A program made the translations under genes and the position numbers. This document shows positions 16,085 to 25,422 of a stretch of DNA of 64,000 nucleotides, in pieces. The notes beneath the pieces are model-generated. The model did no database searches and had not been told where the DNA came from. It saw only the letters and a list, made by a program, of their open reading frames with translations. The stretch covers positions 144,558 through 208,557 of the forward strand of contig RECY01000023.1 in the NCBI GenBank assembly GCA_007693785.1. The letters run 5' to 3'. The stretch comes from Phycisphaerales bacterium. Lineage in GTDB: Bacteria > Planctomycetota > Phycisphaerae > Phycisphaerales > UBA1924. The first letter of the stretch is position 1; every line of letters starts with the position of its first letter.

Positions 16085-18568
16085 TTACGGGCACGCCCCC
16101 TGGGTCTCCAGCCAGAGGGCGATGTAGGCGTGGAGATCGCTGACGCTCACCACGCCGTCCGGCTCGGACGAGGCCGGGGAAGCAACATCCGCCGCCAAGT
16201 CGCCGGCGACCCACAGCCCGAGGTAGTAGTTCAAATCGGCGACATCGACCACCCCGTCCGGCACGCCATCGCCACCCGACCCGGTGAGGTCCGCCGGACA
16301 GGGGTTCGTGGTGCTTGGGCAGAGGCGGAGCGTGGCGATGGTGGCCGACGGGATCGGCGTGCCGCCGGGTTCATCGGCGACATTTAAGAACCCCCCGCCG
16401 AGGGCGATCGCGGGGCCGAGGTCGTCCTCGAGGAAGACCATGGCTCGCGCGCCGGCGTTGGGCCCGCCGGGGGCGGCCCGCCAGCCGTGGTCGTCGTAGA
16501 TCGCGAAGTTCCGCACGGGGATGCCCCCGGCTTCGGTGAAGTCGCCGCTGACGTAGAGCGCCGGGCCCGAGCCGGTGTCGATGACCCGGAGCGCGGTGAC
16601 CGGCCCGTTGACCCCGCCGCCGACGCCTGACCACGACTGACCGTCCCAGCGGGAGAGGTACGCCTCGGGCTGCTCGGGGGTCGCGGTGAAGTTACCGCCG
16701 GCGTAGAGCGCGGGGCCGGTGCCGTCGTCGAAGACGGCGAGGGCGCGGGCCGCGGCACTGCCCGGCGCGACCACGCCGAGCCCCGTCCCGACGCCGGACC
16801 ACGACTGCCCGTCCCATCGGGCGATGCGTCGTGCTTCTCCGGCATCGCTGACGGCGGTGAAGGCGCCCGCGAAGTAGACCGCGGGGCCAGTGCCGTCGTC
16901 GAAATCGGTGATCGCGTAGACGAGGCCGCCGACGCCGCCGGACAGCGTGGACCACGCGTTGCCGTCCCAGGCCGCGACGCGGCTGGCGAGTTGGGTGCCG
17001 ACCCTCGCGAAAGCGCCCCCGACAAAGAGTCTCGGTCCGTCGGCGGTGTGCGTGCCGTGCAGCGCGGTGACGTTGCCGAGAGGTTGGTCCGTGGTAACGG
17101 GGGTGATCGATTGCCCGTCCCACTTGAGGAATGTGGTCGTCCCGGACGCCCCGATGTAGAGCGCTGGGCCGTCGCCCAGATCAAACGCCGTCATGGACAG
17201 CCCAGGGGTGTTGATGCCCGCGCCGACCGGAGCCCACGCGTGCCCCTGGCGCCGGGCGAGAAACCGGTTCTGCGTGTCGCTGCCGAGCCTGTGAAAGGCG
17301 CCCGTCGCGTAAAGCTCCGGCCCGCTGCCGGTGTCGAAAAACTCGAACGCGTCGATCGAGCCGAACGGGCCGTCGCCGGTCGGGCTCCACGACTGCCCGT
17401 CCCACCACGCGACGGAGTTGAACGTGCGCCCGCCTTGATCGCGGAAGTTGCCGCCGAGAAACAGGCGGGGCCCTTGCCCGTCGTCGTAAGTGTTCAGCGT
17501 GTAGAGGTCAAAAGCGGTGGTGAGCGAGCCCAGAACCGTCGTGCCCTGCCCGTCATAAACTTGGACATTGATACCCGTCAAGTACAGCTTTTCACCGTCT
17601 CCAAGGTCCGCGACGTGGAGCCAGCGATATCCGGGCAAGCCGGCTCCCTCGACCGGCTCCCACGAACCGTCGATCCGGTTGAAGCGCCGCACGCCTTGCT
17701 GGAACGACGCGGCGTAGAGCTCGCGCCCCTGCCCGCGGTCGTAGGTGGCCATCGAAACCACGTCGCTGAAACCGCTCGCGAATCGCACCCACCCCTCACC
17801 GTCCCATCGCGTAAACCAGCCGGCTTGGCCCATGGCGTAGAGCACCGGGCCGTCCTCGTCTTCCGTCGCGTGAATCGCGTAAACCCTTTGTGGGTTGGCT
17901 ACTGACCCGATGAAGCCCGCGGGGGACCACTGCTGCCCGTCGGTGCGGGCGATGTGATAGAAACCGGTGTTTGATCCGGAGCGGCGGAAGTCCCCGACGG
18001 CATACAGCATCGGGCCGTTCCCGTCGTCAAAGACTTCCAGCATCTGCACCACGGACGGCCTGGTGGATGTCTGACCCGTGAGCCCCTCACCGACCGGCAC
18101 CCAGTCCGTGCCGTCGAACCGCACCACGTTGACGAGCTGATTCGTCGCCGTGCGGATCCGCCCGCCCGCGTAGAGCTCAGGCCCGTTTCCGGCGTCGAAG
18201 ACCACGAGCGTCCGCACGTCCAGATCCGAAGCACCCATGGGCAGAGACCCGACCGCCGACCATGACGACCCGTCCCACTTGAACACGCCGGAGCCCGGGG
18301 CGCAACTGATCCCGACCCGGATCTGACCGGCGACGTAGAGCGCCTCGCCGCTCCCATCATCCCAGACCAACGAAGCTCGAACCGGAGTTCCGCCAGCATA
18401 AGGGTTGACGCCCGGCGGGCAGTCCCCGGTTTCCCACACCGCCTGGCACGGCTCATCGCCCGCAGCGGGAGGCGTGAAGCCGCCGAACGCCATCGCGAGC
18501 AAGATGCAGGGGAAGAGCGCACACCAGACCCGGCGGGCCGAGGCCCCTCGAGAGAACACGGTTGACAT
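16085..18568 (-). CDS. Large secreted repeat protein with dockerin-like C-terminal tail
   Basis: An 827-residue predicted exported protein with an N-terminal hydrophobic signal (WCALFPCILLAMAF). The body is about 13 degenerate repeats of roughly 45-55 residues built around FDDGxGPxLYAGGxF and WDGQSWSxVG, suggesting a beta-propeller or kelch-like fold. The last 70 residues contain two EF-hand/dockerin-like units (DGVPDGVVDVADLNYYLGLW and PDGVVSVSDLHAYIALW), introduced by CPADLTG and closed by a terminal ACP. Such tails are common on extracellular planctomycete proteins; surface anchoring or complex assembly is inferred. ATG 18568 is supported by GGAG eight bases upstream. No enzymatic motif is seen. 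Confidence 0.85.
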   Translation of the reverse strand: MSTVFSRGASARRVWCALFPCILLAMAFGGFTPPAAGDEPCQAVWETGDCPPGVNPYAGGTPVRASLVWDDGSGEALYVAGQIRVGISCAPGSGVFKWDGSSWSAVGSLPMGASDLDVRTLVVFDAGNGPELYAGGRIRTATNQLVNVVRFDGTDWVPVGEGLTGQTSTRPSVVQMLEVFDDGNGPMLYAVGDFRRSGSNTGFYHIARTDGQQWSPAGFIGSVANPQRVYAIHATEDEDGPVLYAMGQAGWFTRWDGEGWVRFASGFSDVVSMATYDRGQGRELYAASFQQGVRRFNRIDGSWEPVEGAGLPGYRWLHVADLGDGEKLYLTGINVQVYDGQGTTVLGSLTTAFDLYTLNTYDDGQGPRLFLGGNFRDQGGRTFNSVAWWDGQSWSPTGDGPFGSIDAFEFFDTGSGPELYATGAFHRLGSDTQNRFLARRQGHAWAPVGAGINTPGLSMTAFDLGDGPALYIGASGTTTFLKWDGQSITPVTTDQPLGNVTALHGTHTADGPRLFVGGAFARVGTQLASRVAAWDGNAWSTLSGGVGGLVYAITDFDDGTGPAVYFAGAFTAVSDAGEARRIARWDGQSWSGVGTGLGVVAPGSAAARALAVFDDGTGPALYAGGNFTATPEQPEAYLSRWDGQSWSGVGGGVNGPVTALRVIDTGSGPALYVSGDFTEAGGIPVRNFAIYDDHGWRAAPGGPNAGARAMVFLEDDLGPAIALGGGFLNVADEPGGTPIPSATIATLRLCPSTTNPCPADLTGSGGDGVPDGVVDVADLNYYLGLWVAGDLAADVASPASSEPDGVVSVSDLHAYIALWLETQGACP

Positions 18569-18979
18569 GGGATCATCTCCGAAACGGCAAGACGGTCGAG
18601 CGGCCATCCCCGCCCGGAGCAAAAACACTATACCAGCATCCAGACAAACAACACGCTCTGAACCAGACATTGACAAAACGATAAAGCCGTCCGTGCCCGC
18701 CCCAGCAGGGTTTCCCGTTGGACGCACCGATCGCCACAACGTTCCCGACGCGACACCAGAAGCCGCTAATCACCGATTTCATACAGCTTGCCCACCCCGC
18801 ACACCCCGCCCGCTCCATGCCGATTTCCCCCCCAGCGCCTGGCACGCACCCCGCCCTGTTTGCCACGCTTCACACCGTGTGAGTTTGGCGCGGTTCTGCA
18901 GGGGAACCTCGAAAAACCACCGGGTCTTGGGTGGCACGACGGACCACACCCGTCGGGCCGGTTCGGGAGGCGATCACCA
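18569..18979. other. Divergent intergenic region, relatively AT-rich
   Basis: This 411-base gap between divergent exported-protein genes is less GC-rich near 18610-18700. A TTGACA at 18671-18676 is present, but no fitting -10 box lies 16-18 bases downstream. No hairpin or small gene is supported. Confidence 0.4.
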
Positions 18980-19936
18980 ATGCAGCATCACATCAATCAC
19001 CGGCGAACCACCCCATGCCGGAGCCTCGCGGCTTCCCTCGCCCTGCTCGCGGCCTCGGCCTCGGGCAGCACCGGCGTCGGCACGCCCGATCACGCCGACC
19101 AGTCCGGCATCAGCGACGCCGCACCGCCCGCCCAGATCGTCCTCACCGGCGTGGTCCGGGATTTCCGGGCCGACCACCCCGACTTCCAACGCATGAGCCG
19201 CAACGCCGCCGGCAGCACCGCCGGCGGGCTCTACGCGCGAATGGTCCAGGACGAACTCGGGCCCGACGGCAAGCCCGTCTTCCGCAGCAAGGGCTACCGC
19301 GTCACCAGCCAGTGGCGCAACGCCGCCGGGAAGTCGATCCTCCCCTTCGCCCAGGACAAGCCCTATTACGACGTCCTACCCAGCGACCAGATGGGCGCGA
19401 CCGAGCCCCTCGGCGACGCCGTCGAGAGCGCGCAGACCTTCCACCAGTGGTACCGCGACGTGCCCGGCGTCAACATGAGCAAGCAGATCCCCATCACCCT
19501 CGTCCGCAACGCCGAGACCGGCACCTACGTCTTCGACGACCGCACCGACCCCCACTACGCCCAGCTCGGCGGGTTCTTCCCCATCAACGACGACCTCTAC
19601 GGGAACTACGAGAACAACCGCAACTACCACTTCACCTTCGAGCTCGACACCACCTTCACCTACCACGCCGGGCAGAACCAGACCTTCACCTTCGACGGCG
19701 ACGACGACGTCTGGGTCTTCATCGACGGCAAGCTCGTCATCGACCTCGGCGGGCTCCACAACCGCATGGAGCAGACCGTCGAGCTCGACCGCCTCAACTG
19801 GCTCGAGGACGGGCGGTCCTACAGCCTCAAGTTCTTCTTCGCCGAACGCCACACCAGCGACAGCAACTTCCGCATGGAAACCAACATGGACCTGCGCAAC
19901 GCGCGACTACCGATGACCGCCGCGCTCTACGACTGA
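18980..19936 (+). CDS. Fibro-slime (PA14-like) domain secreted protein
   Basis: A 318-residue exported protein. An N-terminal signal (residues about 12-33, SLAASLALLAASASGS) is followed by a fibro-slime domain over nearly the whole remainder. It opens with TGVVRDFRADHPDFQRM, has GNYENNRNYHFTFELDTTFT in the middle, and the diagnostic FTFDGDDDVWVFIDGKLVID near residue 235, followed by LGGLHNRM and SLKFFFAERHTSDSNF. In Fibrobacter and Dictyostelium such domains occur on adhesive extracellular proteins; a carbohydrate-binding or matrix role is inferred. GGGAGG lies ten bases before ATG 18980. The domain call is firm, the function is not. Confidence 0.9.
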   Translation: MQHHINHRRTTPCRSLAASLALLAASASGSTGVGTPDHADQSGISDAAPPAQIVLTGVVRDFRADHPDFQRMSRNAAGSTAGGLYARMVQDELGPDGKPVFRSKGYRVTSQWRNAAGKSILPFAQDKPYYDVLPSDQMGATEPLGDAVESAQTFHQWYRDVPGVNMSKQIPITLVRNAETGTYVFDDRTDPHYAQLGGFFPINDDLYGNYENNRNYHFTFELDTTFTYHAGQNQTFTFDGDDDVWVFIDGKLVIDLGGLHNRMEQTVELDRLNWLEDGRSYSLKFFFAERHTSDSNFRMETNMDLRNARLPMTAALYD

Positions 19937-19998
19937 TCCCGAACGAACCGGGCACGCCCGGGCCACCGATTGCCGCCCGCTGGGCGAGAGAGAGCGCG

Positions 19999-20028
19999 AC
20001 GCCGAACGCACACGCGTTCGGCGTTGTG
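19999..20028. terminator. Hairpin between convergent genes
   Basis: Perfect 11-bp stem ACGCCGAACGC/GCGTTCGGCGT (19999-20009 and 20014-20024) with loop ACAC. It lies between the fibro-slime stop (19936) and the stop of the convergent lipoprotein gene (20046), so it can serve both directions. Confidence 0.75.
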
Positions 20029-20045
20029 CTTCAGCCGCGACCCGC

Positions 20046-20540
20046 TCAGTAGACGCGCCCCGGCCCGTAACCCGGATGGCTCGGCTGGTACGGCACATAG
20101 ATCGGCGGGCGCGCCGGGGGGCGGTACGCCGGCGGACGAGGCGGGGGCGCGAAGATCGGCCCCGGACGACGCACCGCCCGTGGCGGCGTCCCCGGCGCGG
20201 GCACGTACACCCACTGGTTCGTCGAACGCGAGAACGTCAGGCGACGGGCGCTCGCCAGCGACGGGCGCGGCTCGCTCGGCCACGCGTTCAGCACCCCGTG
20301 CGAGCCCGAGCCCGCGTGCGCCAGACGACCGTCCGAACGCGAGCCCTCCGCGCCCTCCCCGGCCGCACCGCGCGACGCGAACACCGCGGCCCCCGCGTCC
20401 GCGGGGCCCGCGCCGTGCCCCACGACAGGGCCCGCATACCGCACCGGCACCGGCTTGGACATGCACCCCGACAAACCAACCGCGCACAACAGCAGAGCCG
20501 CAACACCAGAGACACGCGCCCGATGACCATGAGCCAACAC
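20046..20540 (-). CDS. Proline-rich lipoprotein
   Basis: About 164 residues. The N-terminus ALLLCAVGLSGC is a lipoprotein signal with lipobox LSGC. The mature part is Arg/Ala/Pro-rich, with a central WVYVPAPGTPP and a C-terminal low-complexity segment (APPPRPPAYRPPARPPIYVP). No ATG precedes the signal in frame. A GTG at 20540 and a TTG at 20537 are both close to GGAG (five and eight bases), so the start is a non-ATG codon. No family is recognised. A periplasmic or cell-envelope location is inferred from the lipobox. Confidence 0.6.
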   Translation of the reverse strand: MLAHGHRARVSGVAALLLCAVGLSGCMSKPVPVRYAGPVVGHGAGPADAGAAVFASRGAAGEGAEGSRSDGRLAHAGSGSHGVLNAWPSEPRPSLASARRLTFSRSTNQWVYVPAPGTPPRAVRRPGPIFAPPPRPPAYRPPARPPIYVPYQPSHPGYGPGRVY

Positions 20541-20860
20541 AACCGCTCCGATCTGAACTTGTCCCCGACCGCCCGCCCACACACACGGGCCGAGCACCTC
20601 GCCTCCGAACCTACCCCCCCGGAACCTACACCCGAAGCTGCCACCAGAACCCGCCGAAGACCAGCCGATCCGCAGGCAGGCCGCGAAAAACACCCCGAAA
20701 CCCCGTGCCCTCGCCCGCCACCACGCCTTTTCTCGGACGCCGCCCCCGATCGGGCCGCGCAACGCCGACAGCAACACGCCCACGCGCGCCGCCCTCAAGA
20801 CCACAACAAGAACCCGACCCCCGCGCCCAGCCCGCACCCGCACCCCACGCCCGCACGGAA
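20541..20860. other. Spacer between lipoprotein gene and tRNA
   Basis: A 320-base GC-rich gap upstream of the lipoprotein gene and downstream of the tRNA on the same strand. I see no gene, no clear terminator after the tRNA, and no promoter that I can support. Confidence 0.4.
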
Positions 20861-20934
20861 CACCCGGAGCAGGGCTCGAACCTGCGACCTGCGCTTTAGG
20901 AAAGCGCTGCTCTATCCAACTGAGCTATCCGGGC
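20861..20934 (-). tRNA. tRNA-Arg (anticodon CCT)
   Basis: The reverse strand folds as a 74-nt cloverleaf. The acceptor GCCCGGA pairs with TCCGGGT (one G-U at 1-72), the D-arm is AGCTCAGTTGGATAGAGCA, the anticodon stem GCGCT/AGCGC encloses loop TTCCTAA with anticodon CCT, and the T-arm is CGCAGGTTCGAGCCCTGCT. The discriminator is G and CCA is not encoded. It decodes AGG. Its first 23 bases lie inside the 3' end of the upstream zinc-ribbon gene. Confidence 0.95.
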
Positions 20935-21718
20935 ACGACGCGATTCTACGCGGACGAGCCCGAGAGCGAGGGGTGTGCCCACACTCGGGGCAGGGGGCGT
21001 TCGGCTGCACCCCCTGCCGGTTGTAGTTGCAGAAGGGGCAGCATCCACGCCGGACTCTGAGCTGTCCACGACCAGTTCTGTACCACGCTGGCAGGCTGAG
21101 CAGTCCGAACACGATCGTGAAATAGAACAGCAGGTTCAATACGAGTTTATGCCAGATTACGCTTGTAGGCAGGACGGTCCAGCCGACCCCACTGTATCTG
21201 GATTCACCGGCGAAAAACTCCACCACAAAATCTGGTGCGTGCATCTCGGTGTCAAATCCCGCGGTCGCTTGCTCAAAGCGATTCGGTCTTGCAAACCGTG
21301 CGACAGTGGCGATATTGGACTGAAACGGAAAGCCAACCCGGAGCTGCTCAAACGACTTGACATGTTCGCTACTCTTAGCATGAGTCTTGAAAATATTTTC
21401 TGCCACAATGCGATCTGCTTTAGAAGGAGTTAGCAAAAATGGATCCTCGCGCACAAACAGACGCTTCCGGGCCGCAAGACCTGGCTCGTGTGCCCACTCG
21501 GTGAGCACGATGTGCTCCCAGAAACGCCCTGATTGTACGTCAAGTCTCCATTGACGATCTGGATTCTGCGTTGAAGAAAACTTTGTGTAATACGGCGAAG
21601 ATGCTATCTGATTCCATCGCACATCGTGTGAAAACCGGTAAATATACATCCCGGCACACAATGTTCCGGCGACCGCCAAAAAAGCACAAACAGCAGATAA
21701 AATAATTTTAATACGCAT
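20912..21718 (-). CDS. Membrane protein with C-terminal zinc ribbon, overlapping tRNA-Arg
   Basis: A 268-residue protein. Residues 3-27 form one membrane segment, 190-212 a second (KLVLNLLFYFTIVFGLLSLP). Residues 227-246 are a four-cysteine ribbon (CPFC...CPEC). The middle 160 residues have no recognised fold and are probably extracytoplasmic. The reading frame runs 23 bases into the tRNA-Arg gene on the same strand, so the last residues (CPDSSVG) and the TAG stop are encoded by the tRNA acceptor and D-arm. The gene lies 25 bases after its upstream neighbour and has lower GC than the surrounding chromosome. The zinc ribbon recalls the paralogues at 32.9-35.8 kb, but there it is N-terminal. 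Confidence 0.75.
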   Translation of the reverse strand: MRIKIILSAVCAFLAVAGTLCAGMYIYRFSHDVRWNQIASSPYYTKFSSTQNPDRQWRLDVQSGRFWEHIVLTEWAHEPGLAARKRLFVREDPFLLTPSKADRIVAENIFKTHAKSSEHVKSFEQLRVGFPFQSNIATVARFARPNRFEQATAGFDTEMHAPDFVVEFFAGESRYSGVGWTVLPTSVIWHKLVLNLLFYFTIVFGLLSLPAWYRTGRGQLRVRRGCCPFCNYNRQGVQPNAPCPECGHTPRSRARPRRIASCPDSSVG

Positions 21719-21743
21719 ATAATGAATTACAATCTTATAATTG

Positions 21744-22814
21744 CTAATATATGTGAATGCAGTCGCCCCATCCAGTCTCACTGACTGTGCCGGGTCTCGA
21801 TTCGCGGCAGGCTGGCGTGGGCTGCGCTCCGGGCGGAGGAGCCCAGGCAGGAGGACAAGTTTGCGGCGGTATACCGGGATTTGTGTTGCCATTAATACAG
21901 CAACTCGTTGTTGAGCAACGAGTTCGCTCTCGCCGCTCCATGCACTGGAACCAACGCCCATTAATCCGAATCGATCTGGTGCGAGTCCTGAACTCTTGCC
22001 AGCACCGCGTCCAGTCATAACACAGATACCATCCAAACCCGGGGACAATCCCGTTGCTATCACGGCACCCGGCAGGTGTCCAGTTCGGACGAGGCCCGAC
22101 ATCGGTCCATGGTGTTCTACGTACGATGACAAAGTTCTCAGAAACATCATCGATTTCATCATCGTCATCGATGATGATCATGTCATCACTATTGTTGTTT
22201 GCATTATTCTCAATCAATCCTCCGGCAAATAGCGCCAGGTTTTCGATGCGGTTCTCCCAGCCATCAGTGATGGTGGATTCCGGTAAAATCAATGCGGCTG
22301 GATAGCCGCCTTGAACAAGAATATCAAGCAGTGCGTCGCTATTCGGGGTATTTGCTAGAACCTCTGAAAGAGGATCATCAGCCAAAACACCGTTCGCATA
22401 TGCTTGCGGAACGGCGGCTTGAGGGTTGTCGAGCCACTCTGGATCATCTTCAAGTCCCCACGGCAAATCCGCGGTGTCTTCCAGGATATTGTGCTGAGAA
22501 ACATACTCTACAGCAAGCCACGGATTCTGTTCCGCCCACGAGGCTCTCGACCATTCATCGCCGTCCCGAAAGTACCAGACAGCAGTTAAATTGTGACCAA
22601 CGACTACATCGGCGTGGAGTGTTGCCAAGAACTGGTCAACATGGTGGTTCCCGTTGTCGTCTACCCAATAGATCGGCGTGAACGTCCAATCACCGATCTC
22701 GAATCCGATCGGTGACACGCGCTGCTCGCCCCAGCCGCCGCCTTGCGGCTCCGCGAACGCAACGCTTGCAGCGAGCAAGCTCGCCGCCCCAGCGACATAC
22801 CATCCCAATTTCAT
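21744..22814 (-). CDS. Exported cysteine-rich protein of unknown function
   Basis: A 356-residue predicted secreted protein with a signal peptide ([17 protein letters not shown], residues 5-21). The central part has an acidic run (DDDDEIDD) near residue 225. The C-terminal 110 residues contain at least nine cysteines (CSTTSCC, CPPAW, CRES and others), suggesting a disulfide-bonded extracellular domain. I recognise no family. The region immediately before the ATG is a tandem duplication of the ribosome-binding site and start (22812-22847), creating a six-codon upstream frame that ends in ATGA at the real start. Base composition is clearly AT-richer than the neighbours. Confidence 0.7.
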   Translation of the reverse strand: MKLGWYVAGAASLLAASVAFAEPQGGGWGEQRVSPIGFEIGDWTFTPIYWVDDNGNHHVDQFLATLHADVVVGHNLTAVWYFRDGDEWSRASWAEQNPWLAVEYVSQHNILEDTADLPWGLEDDPEWLDNPQAAVPQAYANGVLADDPLSEVLANTPNSDALLDILVQGGYPAALILPESTITDGWENRIENLALFAGGLIENNANNNSDDMIIIDDDDEIDDVSENFVIVRRTPWTDVGPRPNWTPAGCRDSNGIVPGFGWYLCYDWTRCWQEFRTRTRSIRINGRWFQCMERRERTRCSTTSCCINGNTNPGIPPQTCPPAWAPPPGAQPTPACRESRPGTVSETGWGDCIHIY

Positions 22815-22847
22815 GCGGGCACCCCTTTCATGCGGGCACCCCTTCAA
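22812..22847 (-). promoter_or_regulatory. Duplicated ribosome-binding site and start with six-codon leader frame
   Basis: On the reverse strand AAGGGGTGCCCGCATGAAA occurs twice in tandem (unit of about 16 bases). The first ATG opens MKGVPA and stops at the ATGA that overlaps the second, real ATG at 22814. This could be a translational-coupling leader or simply a recent slippage duplication. Confidence 0.55.
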
Positions 22848-23097
22848 CGGGTGCCTAAGTGTAAAGATCACAATTTGCTCAAAATTCTCAACGAACTTTG
22901 CTCACGCCGAACGTAATGGCATCGAGCTTTGGAGTAAAGAGATTGTCTCACTATTTTTGCGATTTTGTAGATTAATTCTTCTCGAACCCATTCTGCTGTG
23001 GGGGTTGATCTCGTCTTTCGGCGGTACTTCAAGGGGTTTCCGCGGCAGGGATTCCCACCCCTCGCCCGCCCCTCGCCCCTCCCTACCATCCCGCCCC

Positions 23098-24201
23098 ATG
23101 GAAGCAGGCATCGTCGGTCTCCCCAACGTCGGCAAGAGCACCCTCTTCAACGCCCTCACGGCGGCGGGAGCGTTAGCTGCCAATTACCCCTTCGCCACCA
23201 TCGAGCCCAACGTCGGCGTCGTCCCCGTCCCCGACCCCAGGCTCCACACCATCAACCGGCACATGGCCACCCAGAAGCTCGTCCCCGCCATGCTCCGCCT
23301 GGTCGATATCGCCGGGCTCGTCCGCGGCGCCAGCAAGGGCGAGGGCAAGGGCAACGCCTTCCTCAGCCACATCCGAGACGTCGACGCGATCGTCCAGGTC
23401 GTCCGCTGCTTCGACAAGGCCCCCGGCGGCGAAGAGATCACCCACGTCGACGGCTCGGTCGATCCCGTCCGCGACATCCAGACCATCGAGGCCGAGCTGA
23501 TCCTCGCCGACCTGCAGACGGTCGAGAACGCGCGCGGCAAGGCCGAGCGCGCCGCGCGTGGCAAGGACCGCGACGCCCTGGCGCGCCTCGCCGCGATCCA
23601 AGCCGTGCAGGCGACGCTGGAGGAGGGCCTGCCCGCGCGCTCCGCGAGCGTGACCGATCCGGAGGCGATCCGCGGGATGCAGATGCTCGGGCTGATCACG
23701 ACCAAGCCGATGCTCTACGTCGCGAACGTCAGCGAGGACGACCCGACCGGGCAGGGGCCGCTCGCGATGCGGGTGCGCGCGCACGCCGAGGCGAACGGGG
23801 GCGAGGTCGTCCCCGTCTGTGCGCGCATCGAGAGCGAGCTGAGCGAGCTCGACGAAGAAAGCAAGAGCGAGATGCTCGCCGACCTCGGCATGCCCGAGCC
23901 CGCGCTTAACGCCCTCGCCCGGGCGGCCTACCGCCTCCTCGGGCTCCAGAGCTTCTACACCGCCGGCGAAAAAGAGATCCGCGCGTGGACGATCCCGAAG
24001 GGCACCAAGGCCCCGCAGGCCGCCGGCGTGATCCACACGGACTTTGAAAAGGGCTTCATCCGCGTCGAGTGCTACAGCGTGAACGACCTGGACGAGCTCG
24101 GCACGGAGAAGAAGATCAAGGAAGCCGGTCGCCTGCGGATCGAGGGCAAGGAATACGTGATGCAGGACGCGGACGTCTGCCATTTCCTGTTCAGCCGTTG
24201 A
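23098..24201 (+). CDS. ychF: Ribosome-associated GTPase/ATPase YchF
   Basis: Universal OBG-family P-loop ATPase (YchF/EngD/OLA1), 367 residues, redox-sensitive and ribosome/70S-associated in characterised bacteria. The N-terminal P-loop is GLPNVGKST (residues 6-14), the switch and [20 protein letters not shown] motif is at about 66-85, and the C-terminal TGS domain includes [22 protein letters not shown] and GFIRVECY. The ATG at 23098 gives the canonical N-terminus. The upstream 280 bases are AT-rich and belong to the atypical island at 21-23 kb. Confidence 0.97.
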   Translation: MEAGIVGLPNVGKSTLFNALTAAGALAANYPFATIEPNVGVVPVPDPRLHTINRHMATQKLVPAMLRLVDIAGLVRGASKGEGKGNAFLSHIRDVDAIVQVVRCFDKAPGGEEITHVDGSVDPVRDIQTIEAELILADLQTVENARGKAERAARGKDRDALARLAAIQAVQATLEEGLPARSASVTDPEAIRGMQMLGLITTKPMLYVANVSEDDPTGQGPLAMRVRAHAEANGGEVVPVCARIESELSELDEESKSEMLADLGMPEPALNALARAAYRLLGLQSFYTAGEKEIRAWTIPKGTKAPQAAGVIHTDFEKGFIRVECYSVNDLDELGTEKKIKEAGRLRIEGKEYVMQDADVCHFLFSR

Positions 24202-24409
24202 GCTCGGGCGGATCCTCGAGCGCTGCAGCGTTCCCGATAGGCAAAATCACCTCAGCGACACACCCGCCCTATTTAGGTGGATACGATCACGGCATTGCTG
24301 CTCGCTCCGCGCTCGGAACCCGGGCGTGACCAGCGGGCATTCATCCGCCCCGCGCGGCCCGAGCCAATCGCTCGACCCGCGGCTCACAGAGAGACAGGAG
24401 TCAAGCAAA

Positions 24410-25297
24410 ATGCGCACACCCACCGCAGCCCTTTTGGTGAGCACCGGCCTGACCTGGCTGGTCGCCAGCAGCGCCCACGCCCAGTTCCAACTGGTCGGCG
24501 CCGAATTCCGCAATCCCACCTTCGCAGGCAACACGACGCTCTGGGACATCGACCAGGCGACCGGCGCCGCGAGCAACCCGCGTGAGATCACCGCGGACGT
24601 GTCGCTCGGGCTGAGCTTCGGGCCGGACGGACGCCTCTACAGCTTCACCGATAGTTTCGGGAGCATCAACGGCGTGCCGAACAACGGCGCCCTCTACACG
24701 ATCGACGTCGCGACCGGCGCCGCCGCCCCCGTCGCGGGCAACCTCGGGCTCGATGCCTTCGGCGAAGGCGACCTGGACTTCAACCCGCTCACCAACGAGC
24801 TGTTCATCTCGACCAGCTCCGGCGGCACCACCGCGCTCCACACCGTCGATACCACCACCGGGCTGGCGAGCACGATCGGCGCGATGGACGCGACCAACGC
24901 CAGCGGCATGGCCTTCCAGCCCGGCAGCGGGCGACTCTTCCTGCTCGACACCACCTTCGCCTTCCCCCCGACCACCAGCTTCTTCTACGAGATCGACCCC
25001 GCCAGCGGCGCCACGCTCAACGTCGTCGAGCTCGGCGTGCCCTTCGGGACCGTCGCCGGTATGGCCTTCCACCCGGTCACCGGTGAGCTCTACCTCGCCG
25101 ACGGAGACTTCAACGGCACCAACCTGCTCTACACCATCGACCTGAACACCTTCGACCTCAGCGTGATCGGCGAGACCGTGCCCGGGCAACCGCCGGCCGA
25201 CCTCGGGGGCCTCGCGGGCCTCGCCTTCATCCCCTCCCCCGGCGCCGCGGCGCTCTTCGCCCTCGCGGGCTGCCTCGGCGCCCGACGCCGACGCTGA
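24410..25297 (+). CDS. Exported beta-propeller-like protein with PEP-CTERM-like tail
   Basis: A 295-residue exported protein. An N-terminal signal (AALLVSTGLTWLVASSAHA) is followed by repeated TLWDIDQATGAAS / LYTIDVATGAAAPV / LHTVDTTTGLAS units of about 40-50 residues, typical of DUF4394-like or YncE-like propellers. The C-terminus reads PSPGAAALFALAGCLGARRRR: a short proline motif, a hydrophobic helix and an arginine cluster, as in PEP-CTERM sorting signals and their planctomycete variants. AGGAG lies about ten bases before the ATG. Function unknown; sorting by an exosortase-like system is inferred. Confidence 0.85.
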   Translation: MRTPTAALLVSTGLTWLVASSAHAQFQLVGAEFRNPTFAGNTTLWDIDQATGAASNPREITADVSLGLSFGPDGRLYSFTDSFGSINGVPNNGALYTIDVATGAAAPVAGNLGLDAFGEGDLDFNPLTNELFISTSSGGTTALHTVDTTTGLASTIGAMDATNASGMAFQPGSGRLFLLDTTFAFPPTTSFFYEIDPASGATLNVVELGVPFGTVAGMAFHPVTGELYLADGDFNGTNLLYTIDLNTFDLSVIGETVPGQPPADLGGLAGLAFIPSPGAAALFALAGCLGARRRR

Positions 25298-25331
25298 TCC
25301 CGATCGCCACACCGCTCCAGATCCCAGCAGA

Positions 25332-25364
25332 CCCGGCCCATCCGTCGCTCGGATGGGCCGGGCT
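25332..25364 (+). terminator. Terminator hairpin
   Basis: Perfect 13-bp stem CCCGGCCCATCCG/CGGATGGGCCGGG (25332-25344 and 25350-25362), loop TCGCT, 35 bases after the PEP-CTERM-like gene and before speA. Confidence 0.8.
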
Positions 25365-25422
25365 CGCGCGCACCCGCACCACCCCGTGCCCACCCGCCAC
25401 GGGCGCTATCGTTCAACCGACC

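Noticed and set aside
18671..18700. TTGACA as a possible -35 box
   Set aside because: No -10-like hexamer at 16-18 bases downstream; too weak to annotate.
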